From: Paenibacillus sp. FSL R7-0345
GTDB lineage: Bacteria > Bacillota > Bacilli > Paenibacillales > Paenibacillaceae
Direction of reading: 5' to 3'
Assembly (NCBI RefSeq): GCF_038595055.1
Contig: NZ_CP152002.1
Coordinates: 2,958,501 to 3,022,500, forward strand
DNA length: 64,000 bases
The first letter of the stretch is position 1, and each line of letters opens with the position of its first letter. Both the position numbers and the translations under genes were made by a program. Of the stretch, positions 1-8,099 are shown one piece after another. The notes beneath the pieces were generated by a model. It ran no database searches. It had not been told where the DNA came from and worked only from the letters and a program-made list of their open reading frames with translations.

Positions 1-86
1 GCTCCTTCTGGACCTCTGCTGACTATGCGCCGCTGCGCAGCTATCTGCAGGGTGAACAGATATTCCAGGGAGAGATCATTGATTAA
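1..86 (+). CDS. C-terminal end of an unidentified protein (partial)
   Basis: An open frame enters from the left edge (first full codon at base 3) and ends at TAA 84-86, giving 27 residues that finish with the sequence QGEIID. The start is outside the window. Too little is present to name a family. The next gene on the same strand begins 66 bases later with its own ribosome site, so the two could be cotranscribed. Confidence 0.5.
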   Translation, partial: SFWTSADYAPLRSYLQGEQIFQGEIID

Positions 87-152
87 ATAGGCACATGTGG
101 CGGCCTGCCCTCATATACTGTGAATGATTGGATATGACGGGAGGTGCTGCAT

Positions 153-440
153 GTGGGTTATCAGCAATATGGGATCAGTCCCCAGCTGGTGGAACGCATC
201 AAGCTGAAGATGAAGAATCCGGCAGTGAAGGAACGGATCAAGAACATGATTAACGGGGTTTCCAAGCAGGAGCTGCAGGATACTGCGGTTGTGCGCAGAC
301 TTGTGCGCAATGCTTCGGCAGTGCTGAACGAGAAGCTGACCGGTGCCCAGGAAGAACAGATCGTAAAGTTTGTTATTGCCCAGAAGATTGATCCGAACAA
401 TACCTTTCACCTGATCCGCCTGTGGGGAATGTTCCGCTAA
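153..440 (+). CDS. Stage VI sporulation protein F family (SpoVIF-like)
   Basis: A 95-residue soluble, charged, helical protein. The C-terminal half (NASAVLNEKLTGAQEEQIVKF onwards) resembles the SpoVIF family, in which a small protein of about 90 residues is needed for late spore coat maturation. An in-frame GTG exists at 144, but the ribosome site GGGAGG at 139-144 sits 8 bases before GTG 153, so the product should begin MGYQQYGIS. It is followed within 30 bases by a strong bidirectional terminator. Family assignment rests on sequence memory, so it is probable rather than certain. The role in sporulation is inferred from the family. Confidence 0.7.
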   Translation: MGYQQYGISPQLVERIKLKMKNPAVKERIKNMINGVSKQELQDTAVVRRLVRNASAVLNEKLTGAQEEQIVKFVIAQKIDPNNTFHLIRLWGMFR

Positions 441-465
441 AGGGGATTAGAAAAGCCGGATTCAA

Positions 466-510
466 CAAAAAAGACGTCTCCGCAGCTTGTATGCGGAAAC
501 GTCTTTTTTG
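466..510. terminator. Bidirectional intrinsic terminator
   Basis: Perfect A-run/stem/T-run hairpin: AAAAAAGACGT pairs with ACGTCTTTTTT around an inner TCCGCA/TGCGGA stem. It lies between the convergent spoVIF-like and YitT genes and would stop both transcripts. Confidence 0.9.
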
Positions 511-525
511 TTTGCTTATAAGGGG

Positions 526-1398
526 TTAGCTGATTTTGCGGCGTACCCACTCAGCGATACTGTCAGGCTGGGTATTGCTGACGGTAATTTTACTGTCCTG
601 GTCAAAGGATCGGACGATAGAAGTGAGGGCATCCTCTTCCAGCCTGCTTGCCAGACAGAATAATACGCCAGGCTGGCCTTCCGGGCTGCTGGCCCGGACC
701 AGCTTGGCATCCCGCTTCAGCGAAAGCTTCAGCGCTTTGCGGATATCCTCACAGCGGCTGCTTGTAATCCAGACTGCACGGGAGCGGGAAAGGCCGCGCA
801 GGGAAAAGCGGACACCTTCAAATGCAAGCAGATAAGCAATGATTGAATACATCGCCTGATCCCAGCCGAACAGCATACCTCCGGCGAGCAGAATAGCGCA
901 GTTAAACAGCATGATGACCACTTCAGCCGATTTGGCCGGACCACCGTCTGGCAACAGAAAGCCTTGTTCTCTGACATTCCGGGTAAGTCCCCCGGAGCGG
1001 ATCATTACTCCTATTCCAAGACCAAGGCACAGTCCTCCGGCAATTGCAGCAATTAAAGGATCTGCCGACACTGCCGGAAAATGATGCAGCGCGAGGGAGC
1101 CGACAGTCAGACAGAACAAGCCGAGCAAAGTATATAAGGCAAACCGCAGATTAATCTGCTTGCGCGAGAGTAGTATAAACGGCAGGTTGAACAGAAACAG
1201 AAACAGGCCAAGACGCATTTCGGTAAGGTGAGAGAGCAGGGCGGAAAGGCCGGCTATACCGCCAAGTACCAGCTTATGAGGCATCAGGAACAGTTCAAGT
1301 CCGACCGCTGCCAGCAGCCCTCCGCAGATGACAGAAAGGATACGGATAAGCCGGCTCCGGCCGGAAGCCGAAAGTTCATGATCTAAAGGTTGATTCAT
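526..1398 (-). CDS. YitT family membrane protein
   Basis: A 290-residue integral membrane protein. Five to six hydrophobic segments fill residues about 18-205, including the glycine-rich GLELFLMPHKLVLGGIAGLS stretch typical of YitT proteins. A soluble C-terminal part (about 210-290) resembles the DUF2179 domain that ends most YitT proteins. The physiological role of the family is unknown; a transport role is assumed by topology only. The start has an AAGGAGG site 10 bases upstream. It follows an exported-protein gene on the same strand by 33 bases, so the two probably form an operon ending at the terminator at 466-510. Confidence 0.85.
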   Translation of the reverse strand: MNQPLDHELSASGRSRLIRILSVICGGLLAAVGLELFLMPHKLVLGGIAGLSALLSHLTEMRLGLFLFLFNLPFILLSRKQINLRFALYTLLGLFCLTVGSLALHHFPAVSADPLIAAIAGGLCLGLGIGVMIRSGGLTRNVREQGFLLPDGGPAKSAEVVIMLFNCAILLAGGMLFGWDQAMYSIIAYLLAFEGVRFSLRGLSRSRAVWITSSRCEDIRKALKLSLKRDAKLVRASSPEGQPGVLFCLASRLEEDALTSIVRSFDQDSKITVSNTQPDSIAEWVRRKIS

Positions 1399-1431
1399 CC
1401 TAGTGTTCCTCCTTCGGCAAGGAAACTTTAT

Positions 1432-1860
1432 TTAGTTCCGCCGCAGTGGCGGGAGTAAGATTGACATTAGCGAAGACTTGGGGAATTCAGATGAAAAAAA
1501 TTGAGCATGTAATTTTACATAATTGGACATATATTTAAGCGGCTGCAGCAGCAGCCGTTTCAGACGGTGATAAAAGGCTGGATACAGCAGGACGAAACAG
1601 ACAGGCAGCCCCTGCTCCGGCTCAGAAGGCAGAGGGTTTCCGTGATAGACAGCGCGCATAAACGGAATAGACTTGGGTAGGGGAGGCAGCATACGTGCCG
1701 GCTGCGACATTTTATGTTCATAGCGTTCGATATGCGGCCTGTGCTCGGATTCTGCACTGCTGACGGCTCCTGAGGAGCTGCTTAGTGTCATGAAAAGCAA
1801 TAGCGGAATCAAAGCTGCACGCAGCCAGATTGTAAGCGGTTTACGGGCTAGATATGCCAT
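1432..1860 (-). CDS. Hypothetical exported or anchored protein
   Basis: A 142-residue protein with an N-terminal hydrophobic segment (residues 12-33, after a K/R-containing start) that looks like a signal peptide or a membrane anchor. The rest is basic and proline-rich with no motif I recognise. The gene has a good ribosome site (AAGGAGG 10 bases before ATG), which is the main reason to accept it. It precedes the YitT gene by 33 bases on the same strand. I do not recognise a family and assign no function. Confidence 0.55.
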   Translation of the reverse strand: MAYLARKPLTIWLRAALIPLLLFMTLSSSSGAVSSAESEHRPHIERYEHKMSQPARMLPPLPKSIPFMRAVYHGNPLPSEPEQGLPVCFVLLYPAFYHRLKRLLLQPLKYMSNYVKLHAQFFSSEFPKSSLMSILLPPLRRN

Positions 1861-2093
1861 CTCGGAAACACCTCCTTACTGTATCTTGTAGTTTAAGCAT
1901 ACCATATGTTTTGCACAAGAACCAATGGATTGCCCGGAATTGTAACCCCAAATAGGCAGAGAAACCGAAAGATCGCCAGTAAATAAACGGTTTTTAAAGA
2001 ATAACAGGCTTTAGAATAAAATTTTTGACGATGTTGTGGATAATTGGCCCGGGATGAATGATTTACAGGCTTGTTATTATGGAGCAGCAGTCC

Positions 2094-2134
2094 AAAAACC
2101 AGCGGCCGGTATCCGGTTCCTCCGCTGGTTTTGG
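2094..2134 (-). terminator. Intrinsic terminator of the NlpC/P60 gene
   Basis: AAAACCAGCGG pairs with CCGCTGGTTTT. On the minus strand the hairpin is followed by a T-run, 20 bases after the stop codon of the lipoprotein gene. Confidence 0.85.
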
Positions 2135-2154
2135 CTGTTCTTATAAATGCTGTC

Positions 2155-3090
2155 CTACAGAACCCGCTGCATGTGGATAATGACGTTATGCCAATATCCG
2201 GAATCAAGCTCGCTGATCTGTACACCGGGTTCTCCCCAGGTATGAATGAACTTCCCATTACCGATATAAATACCCACATGTCCGGGAACTGCGTCGCTCT
2301 CAAAGCGTCCGGGGACGGTGAAGAAAATCAGATCCCCTGCTTTAAGATCATCGCGGCTCACCCGCCGGCCGATGTTGTCCTGATCCCGGGCTAGCCGCGG
2401 CAGTTCTACACCGAACTTCCTGAATACGTGGCGGGTGAAGGAGGAACAGTCAAACTTCTTGGTTTCTTCGTAGGTGCCTGCTCCGAAATCATAAGGGACA
2501 CCTAAAAATTTCTTGGCATAGGCTACAAGCTCTCCGGTATCCACATCGGATGTGCTTTGAATCCGCAATGTATTCGGCGCTCCCGTGCCGGCTGCCTTGC
2601 CGTTTATTACACCAGAGTCCTTGTCGGTCGGAGCTGCAATATTAATTTCACCTGTTGTCGGATTCCAGCCGACCTCAGTCTGCAGCAGTTTGGACAGGGA
2701 GGTTGGCGTAATGTAAATTTGACCGTCCCGGCGGACGGGAGCATCGGGCAGTGTTACTTTATCACCAAGCGAGAACACTTGTGCTGAATTGGGCTTCAAC
2801 ATATACATCACGTCGGTATAACCGATTTTGGCGTAGCCTCCGCTGGAAGTGTCATCCTTCATCCTGTACCCAAGTGCGGCTGCGGCAGGCTTCAGCGGAA
2901 TCCAGAATTTGCCGTTATCATCTTTAACATATGATTTTTCATAATAGCTGCCGGCAAATGCGCCGGAAGGGGTAATGGAGTTAACCTTGGGCTTCTGGTC
3001 GTTCTGATAATATCCGCAGGCACTGCCAGTCAGGGAAAGGGCAACTAACAGCGCTGCGGCGGCTGATTTTTTGGATACGGTATTCTTCAT
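2155..3090 (-). CDS. NlpC/P60 cell-wall hydrolase lipoprotein with stalk domain
   Basis: A 311-residue secreted protein. The signal peptide ends in a lipobox-like SLTGSAC, so it is probably lipid-anchored. Residues about 55-155 (VKDDNGKFWIPLKPAAAALG and a second similar unit) resemble the copper amine oxidase N-terminal/stalk repeat common in Paenibacillus surface proteins. Residues about 185-311 are an NlpC/P60 domain with catalytic Cys in FDCSSF, His in GHVGIYIG and a later His in KFIHTWG. Such domains cut the D-Glu to diamino acid link in peptidoglycan stem peptides. The ATG has GGAG 8 bases upstream. A dedicated terminator follows, so it is monocistronic. Confidence 0.9.
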   Translation of the reverse strand: MKNTVSKKSAAAALLVALSLTGSACGYYQNDQKPKVNSITPSGAFAGSYYEKSYVKDDNGKFWIPLKPAAAALGYRMKDDTSSGGYAKIGYTDVMYMLKPNSAQVFSLGDKVTLPDAPVRRDGQIYITPTSLSKLLQTEVGWNPTTGEINIAAPTDKDSGVINGKAAGTGAPNTLRIQSTSDVDTGELVAYAKKFLGVPYDFGAGTYEETKKFDCSSFTRHVFRKFGVELPRLARDQDNIGRRVSRDDLKAGDLIFFTVPGRFESDAVPGHVGIYIGNGKFIHTWGEPGVQISELDSGYWHNVIIHMQRVL

Positions 3091-3256
3091 ATGTCACGCT
3101 CCATCTTCAGACTGTAGCTTCAGTTTGTGCAGGATGCGGTAAATTATTAGCATAGAGTTACTGGGTCTGCTGCCTGTTCCTGCATAAGGCGGTCTCTTCG
3201 TACAGAGCTTGTCGATATTGTGCGTATATTGTAATAACTGGATTGGTGATAAACGA

Positions 3257-3285
3257 TTGACGGATATACAACCTACATATAATAT
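3257..3285 (+). promoter_or_regulatory. Candidate promoter of the ABC importer operon
   Basis: TTGACG (3257-3262) with TATAAT at 3278-3283 (spacer 15) or TAATAT at 3280-3285 (spacer 17). It sits in the 332-base gap 3091-3422, between the divergent lipoprotein and importer genes. The leader of about 130 bases contains a short GCGA/TCGC stem but no riboswitch or T-box that I recognise. The rest of the gap shows nothing clear. Confidence 0.5.
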
Positions 3286-3422
3286 AAGTTTAATAGAAAG
3301 CTGTATTTGATGTGAGATTGATGTAAGCTTTTGCTTTAATGCTTTTAAAGATGAAAGCGATAATGCTGAGTCGCTCCCATTGATACACGCGCTGATACCG
3401 TAAACAGAAAAGGGGTTATCTG

Positions 3423-4460
3423 ATGAAGAAATCGAAAATTTGGGCCGGTCTGGGCCTGTGCCTGATGCTGGTTGCTGCAGGCTGCGGAAACAACAATGCG
3501 GTTAACACGGACTCTGGGAATAGCAATGCAGGTACGGACGAAGGTAAATCCTACAAAATTGCCATCTCACAATATGTGGAGCACCCGTCCCTCGACGCTA
3601 CACGCGACGGCTTCCTTGCTGCACTGAAGGATGCGGGGATTGTTGAAGGAGAGAATCTGACAGTTGACCTGCAGAACGCCCAGGCGGATCAGGCAAACAA
3701 CCTGTCGATTGCCCAGAAGATTGCCGGCGACAAAAATGATCTCGTACTAGGTATTGCAACGCCTTCTGCCCAAGCTCTTGTGCAGAATGTGAAGGATACA
3801 CCGATCCTGTTCGCAGCGGTCACAGATCCGCTGGATGCCAAGATTGTCAGCGATCTCGAGAAGCCGGGCGGTAACGTCTCTGGTGCTTCGGATACAAACC
3901 CTGAGGCGATTACCCGGCTGATGAACTTTATTGCTACCCAATTCCCTAATGTGAAAAAGCTCGGGCTTGTCATTAATGAAGGTGAACCGAATGCTGTAGT
4001 GATGGCGGGAATTGCCAAGGAAGAGCTGGACAAGCACGGGATCGAGCTTGTGAAGGCAGCGATTACCAACACTTCCGAAGTGAAGCAGGCTGCAGAATCT
4101 CTGGTTGGCCGGGTAGATGCATTCTACATCACACTGGATAACTCAGTTGTCAGCGGTGTGGATGCAATTATCCAGACGGCAAATGACAATAAGCTGCCAT
4201 TCTTCTCCGCGGACCGCGATACCGTTGAGAAGGGTGCTTTTGCAACTGTAGGCTTTAAGTACTATGATCATGGTTATCAGGTTGGAGAAATGGCTGCAGA
4301 TGTACTGAAGAACGGCACGAGCCCTGGCGATATGAAAGTTGCAATGCAGGAGAAGCTGGACTTGATTCTTAACCTCAAAGCAGCAGCTGCCCAAGGCATT
4401 GAAGTAACGGATGCCATGAAGGCTGAAGTGGCTGACCAGGCGAACAATATCATTCAATAA
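3423..4460 (+). CDS. ABC importer substrate-binding lipoprotein, TrpX-like
   Basis: A 345-residue lipoprotein: signal peptide ending LMLVAAGCG (lipid attachment at the Cys), a short N/G/S-rich linker, then a periplasmic-binding fold of two lobes. Motifs such as ISQYVEHPSLDATRDGF, ILFAAVTDPLDAKIV and the final EKLDLILNLKAAAAQGI are typical of the PF04392 family, which includes TrpX-type proteins proposed to bind aromatic amino acids or related compounds. The ATG has an AAAGGGG site upstream. It is the first gene of a three-gene operon with permease and ATPase. The substrate cannot be told from sequence. Confidence 0.9.
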   Translation: MKKSKIWAGLGLCLMLVAAGCGNNNAVNTDSGNSNAGTDEGKSYKIAISQYVEHPSLDATRDGFLAALKDAGIVEGENLTVDLQNAQADQANNLSIAQKIAGDKNDLVLGIATPSAQALVQNVKDTPILFAAVTDPLDAKIVSDLEKPGGNVSGASDTNPEAITRLMNFIATQFPNVKKLGLVINEGEPNAVVMAGIAKEELDKHGIELVKAAITNTSEVKQAAESLVGRVDAFYITLDNSVVSGVDAIIQTANDNKLPFFSADRDTVEKGAFATVGFKYYDHGYQVGEMAADVLKNGTSPGDMKVAMQEKLDLILNLKAAAAQGIEVTDAMKAEVADQANNIIQ

Positions 4461-4477
4461 TAGCCAGACATTATTAT

Positions 4478-4502
4478 GGGGCGATCCCGGACGGGACGCC
4501 CC
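4478..4502 (+). other. Intercistronic hairpin after the binding-protein gene
   Basis: GGGGCG pairs with CGCCCC around an inner TCCCG/CGGGA stem, with no T-run, in the 68-base gap before the permease gene. Such hairpins commonly protect the upstream mRNA, giving more binding protein than permease. That role is inferred here. Confidence 0.55.
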
Positions 4503-4528
4503 TTGCCGCTTGAAGGAGGAAGTCACCT

Positions 4529-5455
4529 ATGTATAATTCAATGCTCGGCGCCCTGGAAATGGGCCTCTTGTATGCGTTTATGGCTTTAGGGGTATATATT
4601 ACCTTCCGGATTCTTGATTTTCCGGATTTGACTGTGGATGGAAGCTTTACAACCGGCGGGGCCATTGCCGCTGTTATGATTACAAACGGGGCTGCGCCTT
4701 GGCTGGCTACACTATGCGCACTTGCCGGCGGTATGGTAGCCGGGATGTGTACAGGGCTGCTGCACACTAAAGGCAAAATTAACGGGCTGCTGTCAGGAAT
4801 TCTCATGATGATTGCGCTTTATTCAATCAATCTGCGGATTCTGGGCAAACCGAATGTCTCGCTGATGGGTGAGACTACCTTATTCAGCTCGATTAATCCG
4901 CTGCTTGTTATGCCATTTGTAGTGATACTGGTCAAGATTCTAATGGACCTGTTCCTGCGGACAGACCTTGGACTTGCATTGCGGGCAACCGGTGACAACT
5001 CACGGATGATCCGCAGCTTCGGGGTCAACACGGATACTACGACAATTCTCGGCATCAGTCTGTCAAACGGCATGGTTGCACTTTCGGGTGCGCTGATTGC
5101 CCAGTATTCTACTTTTGCCGATTCTTCTATGGGTATTGGTATGATTGTTATCGGTTTGGCTTCCGTTATTATCGGGGAAGCTATTTTTGGAGCAGGTTCT
5201 GTCTTCCGGGCTACTCTGGCTGCGGTACTCGGCTCCATTGTATACCGGATTGTCGTCGCGCTTGCGCTGCGGGTGCCTTGGCTGGAAGCCTCTGACCTGA
5301 AGCTGATTACGGCTATCATCGTTATTATTGCCCTGCTGTTCCCTTCCATTCAGCGTTATTTGAAGACGAAGAGCAGCGCACGCAAACGTACAGCCGAGCT
5401 AGCAGAGCAGGCTCTGCGCAGGAAGAAAGGGGGAACAGCTAATGCTGAAGCTTGA
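4529..5455 (+). CDS. ABC importer permease, TrpY-like
   Basis: A 308-residue membrane protein with about eight hydrophobic helices of the branched-chain amino acid/LivH-like permease type. The start region (FMALGVYITFRILDFPDLTV) and the loop GLALRATGDNSRMIRSFGVN, the likely ATPase-contact segment, are characteristic of permeases partnered with PF04392 binding proteins. It overlaps the following ATPase gene by 14 bases, indicating translational coupling. The ribosome site AAGGAGG lies 10 bases before ATG. The basic C-terminus (KTKSSARKRT) is cytoplasmic. Confidence 0.9.
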   Translation: MYNSMLGALEMGLLYAFMALGVYITFRILDFPDLTVDGSFTTGGAIAAVMITNGAAPWLATLCALAGGMVAGMCTGLLHTKGKINGLLSGILMMIALYSINLRILGKPNVSLMGETTLFSSINPLLVMPFVVILVKILMDLFLRTDLGLALRATGDNSRMIRSFGVNTDTTTILGISLSNGMVALSGALIAQYSTFADSSMGIGMIVIGLASVIIGEAIFGAGSVFRATLAAVLGSIVYRIVVALALRVPWLEASDLKLITAIIVIIALLFPSIQRYLKTKSSARKRTAELAEQALRRKKGGTANAEA

Positions 5456-6236
5456 TAATGTCTCCAAGCTGTTCAATCCCGGCACACCGGATGAAAAAAT
5501 TGCCCTGCTTGGCATTGACCTTGAACTGAAGGCTGGTGATTTCGTTACGATCATCGGCAGCAACGGCGCCGGCAAATCTACGCTGATGAATATTATTTCC
5601 GGGGTAATGAAGCCGGATCTGGGCGAAGCGCATATTGAGGGGAGTTCAATCAGCCATCTGCCCGAGTACCAGCGGGCCCGCTGGATCGGCCGGGTCTTCC
5701 AGGATCCGATGGCCGGTACAGCCCCGCACATGACGATTGAAGAGAACCTGGCGATGGCCTACAAACGCGGCCAGAGCCGCGGCCTGTCCTTTGGGGTGAA
5801 TGCGGCAAGACGGACTATCTTCCGTGAACAATTGAGCCGTCTGGGCATCGGTCTTGAGAACCGCCTGCGGGCCAAGGTAGGCCTGCTGTCCGGCGGAGAA
5901 CGGCAGGCACTCAGCCTGCTGATGGCCACTTTTACGCAGCCGCAGATTCTGCTGCTGGATGAGCATACGGCAGCGCTTGACCCTGCCCGTGCTGATCTGA
6001 TTACGAAGCTGACAGAAACAATTGTACGTGAGATGAAGCTGACGACACTGATGGTTACCCATAATATGGAGCAGGCGATCCGTCTCGGTAACCGGCTCAT
6101 TATGATGGATAAGGGCTCCATTATCCTGGACATCGATGAAACGCGTAAAAAGGACCTTACTGTTGAACGCCTGCTGGGCGAATTCGAAGCCATCAGCGGC
6201 CATAAGCTGGCGGATGACCGGATGATGCTGGGCTAA
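5442..6236 (+). CDS. ABC importer ATP-binding protein, TrpZ-like
   Basis: A 264-residue ATPase of the importer. Walker A is GSNGAGKST (about residues 38-46), the Q-loop lies in VFQDPMAGT, the signature LLSGGERQALSL, Walker B ILLLDEHTAALDP and the switch His in MVTHNME are all intact. The EHTAALDP form of Walker B (His in place of the usual Ala or Pro) is typical of this subfamily. The gene starts inside the end of the permease gene with a GGGGG site just upstream. It closes the operon and is followed by a strong terminator. Confidence 0.92.
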   Translation: MLKLDNVSKLFNPGTPDEKIALLGIDLELKAGDFVTIIGSNGAGKSTLMNIISGVMKPDLGEAHIEGSSISHLPEYQRARWIGRVFQDPMAGTAPHMTIEENLAMAYKRGQSRGLSFGVNAARRTIFREQLSRLGIGLENRLRAKVGLLSGGERQALSLLMATFTQPQILLLDEHTAALDPARADLITKLTETIVREMKLTTLMVTHNMEQAIRLGNRLIMMDKGSIILDIDETRKKDLTVERLLGEFEAISGHKLADDRMMLG

Positions 6237-6260
6237 GGAACTACTTCCGGTAATCGGGCT

Positions 6261-6307
6261 AAAGACAGGAGCACAGCTAAGCAATAAACTGTGTTCCTGT
6301 CTTTTTT
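6261..6307 (+). terminator. Intrinsic terminator of the ABC importer operon
   Basis: AAAGACAGGAGCACAG pairs with CTGTGTTCCTGTCTTT, followed by a T-run, 25 bases after the ATPase stop codon. Confidence 0.92.
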
Positions 6308-6389
6308 GTTGTGGCTGTATTGACAGTAGCGGAAATTGAAATACACTTGGAAGGTGCCTAATGGGTAAGACTTAAAAGGAGGCGTTACA

Positions 6390-6446
6390 ATGGCAACTTT
6401 AACTAACCGGACAGAACTAAGAGGAATAATGCCTGATCGTCCATAA
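6390..6446 (+). CDS. Possible 18-residue peptide with strong ribosome site
   Basis: ATG at 6390 follows an AAAAGGAGG site by 7 bases and opens an 18-codon frame ending in TAA, with the product beginning MATLTNRTELRG. It lies 36 bases before the preferred start of the tandem GNAT gene, on the same strand. It could be a leader peptide, a small protein, or the remnant of the ribosome site of a shortened gene. No similarity is recognised. Only the quality of the ribosome site supports it. Confidence 0.35.
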   Translation: MATLTNRTELRGIMPDRP

Positions 6447-6481
6447 ACTGCATAGTTCCCTCTAAAATGAGGTTATCCTTA

Positions 6482-7366
6482 ATGCAGCACCTTATCTACA
6501 AAATGACAGATTACAGTGACGCTCAGCTTGAGCTGGTCCGCAGCCTGGAACAAATATGTAAAACAGCGGACAGCTCCAGTCTGCGGGTAGGCATTGAAAG
6601 CCTGAAGGAAGCTGGTGGTGATGAAGCCTATCTTTACCTGAGCGGCGGCCGGTTAACCGGATTTCTCAGCTGGTATACTTCAGACGGTATAGAAGCCAAT
6701 CTTAATGCTATGGTTCATCCGGACTTCCGGAAACAGGGGATTTTCCGCAGCCTCTTGCAGGAAGCCGTGAAGGATATGCGCAAGCAGAGGCTGTCCACCT
6801 GCCGTATTCGGGTTCCCGCCGACTCTGAGCCGGGAATTCAGGCTGTGCGTATGTTAGGCGCAGATTTTGCCGCTGCCCAGTACACCATGATGTTAAACAA
6901 CGGGAAGGCAGCTGCATTACACCAGTGCATCCATCAAACCCGGGATGTGGTCATCCGCCGGGCAGAGGCACTGGATTCAGAATTCATGGTAGCTTGCCTG
7001 TCGCAGGCCTTTGGTGATTCTGCGGAATGGACGCGCAGCTATCTGAAGCGTACCGCAACTCCGGACCGGGTGACCTATATTGCTGAGACAGGCGTTGGAC
7101 CAGCGGGGATGCTCCGGATTCACTATCCGGGTCATTCGCTGGCCGTTATCCATGATTTTTGTGTTGTGCCTGATCAGCAGGGCAGGGGGATTGGCAGAAA
7201 GATTTTAGCCGCGGCCGTCGATCTCCTTTCACCGCAAGAAGGATTGAAGATTCGTCTAAGCGTAGTGACCGGAAACATCCAGGCTTTAAAGCTATATCAG
7301 AACACCGGCTTTGAAATAACGGCTGAGTCGCATTACTATGTAAGCCCCTTAAGCCGGTTAAGCTAG
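6482..7366 (+). CDS. Tandem GNAT acetyltransferase
   Basis: About 294 residues with two GNAT-like halves. The N-terminal half (about 50-120) contains AMVHPDFRKQGIFRSLLQEA, an R/Q-x-x-G-x-G/A-like acetyl-CoA loop in a degenerate form. The C-terminal half has the full VVPDQQGRGIGRKILAAAVDLL loop and ends with the usual NTGFEI segment. The C-terminal half is the likely active domain. An ATG at 6467 lies in frame, but GAGG before ATG 6482 favours the latter. The substrate is unknown. The gene ends at a bidirectional terminator shared with the DinB gene. Confidence 0.85.
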   Translation: MQHLIYKMTDYSDAQLELVRSLEQICKTADSSSLRVGIESLKEAGGDEAYLYLSGGRLTGFLSWYTSDGIEANLNAMVHPDFRKQGIFRSLLQEAVKDMRKQRLSTCRIRVPADSEPGIQAVRMLGADFAAAQYTMMLNNGKAAALHQCIHQTRDVVIRRAEALDSEFMVACLSQAFGDSAEWTRSYLKRTATPDRVTYIAETGVGPAGMLRIHYPGHSLAVIHDFCVVPDQQGRGIGRKILAAAVDLLSPQEGLKIRLSVVTGNIQALKLYQNTGFEITAESHYYVSPLSRLS

Positions 7367-7371
7367 ATAAC

Positions 7372-7414
7372 AAAAATGGACCGCTGCAGATTATATTCTG
7401 CGCGGTCCATTTTG
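7372..7414. terminator. Bidirectional intrinsic terminator
   Basis: AAAATGGACCGC pairs with GCGGTCCATTTT around an inner TGCAG/CTGC stem, between the convergent GNAT and DinB genes. Confidence 0.9.
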
Positions 7415-7441
7415 TGCTGCGTATAATCTCCATTTTCACAC

Positions 7442-7927
7442 TCAGACCGCTGCCAGCGCCTCTTTAAGCTGGGCAAGGTGGCGCTCTTCATGAATGCCGA
7501 CAAAATCAACCCACTGCGCCACATCCATAATTCCGAATACAGGATGCGGATACACCTTCCGGCTCCATACATCCCTGTCACTCTGGGCCAGCACCGCTTC
7601 CAGCGCTGCACGGGACTGGTCCAGCCGCGCCCGGACATCGCCAAGCGGAATGAATTCCTCAGTAGGTACCAGATGGGCCGGGGCATCAATAAACCGGGAG
7701 CGGTCAAGCGTCAGCTGATAAGGCTTCGGCTCAGTGGTTGTGTCGCTGTCAGCCGAGAGTGCCTGCATAATACCCGCGGTAATAGCTTTTTCCATTAGAT
7801 AAAGATGCTCCATGACCTGCACAGCTGACCATTTGCCCTCAGCAGGCTTCTGATTCAGCGTTTCTGATGACAGGCCGGATACAGCCTCATAAATCTGCTC
7901 ACGGATGTCTTCGTTATGTGTCTTCAT
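7442..7927 (-). CDS. DinB family protein
   Basis: A 161-residue four-helix-bundle protein of the DinB/YfiT superfamily. The metal-binding histidines characteristic of the fold are visible in QVMEHLYLMEKA and near the C-terminus in GIHEERHLAQLKEAL. Some relatives are thiol-dependent transferases using bacillithiol, others have unknown roles. The N-terminal KPAEGKWSAVQVMEHL segment is typical. It is a single gene convergent with the GNAT and divergent from the SDR gene. The substrate cannot be inferred. Confidence 0.88.
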   Translation of the reverse strand: MKTHNEDIREQIYEAVSGLSSETLNQKPAEGKWSAVQVMEHLYLMEKAITAGIMQALSADSDTTTEPKPYQLTLDRSRFIDAPAHLVPTEEFIPLGDVRARLDQSRAALEAVLAQSDRDVWSRKVYPHPVFGIMDVAQWVDFVGIHEERHLAQLKEALAAV

Positions 7928-8099
7928 ATCACCAGTCTCCTCTGCATGCGTTTAAGTGTGAATGTCATTACAGATTGTTGCTGCTATTTCTAATGTTATC
8001 CACGTTAATGTCGGAAGTCAAAATCTCAAGAGCGCGGTTCATTTTATTGAATGCGAGGTAAAGGTTAGGGAAAGAACAACAACAGGAGGGAACATAACG

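Noticed and set aside
2034-2180. Two TGTGGATAA (DnaA-box-like) matches about 135 bases apart, one in the lipoprotein gene
   Set aside because: There are no further boxes, no AT-rich unwinding region and no dnaA/dnaN/gyrB genes. One lies inside coding sequence. Chance matches.
3351-3366. cre-like ATGAAAGCGATAATG before the TrpX-like gene
   Set aside because: It loses the conserved CA half of the cre consensus, so it is not reported as a site.
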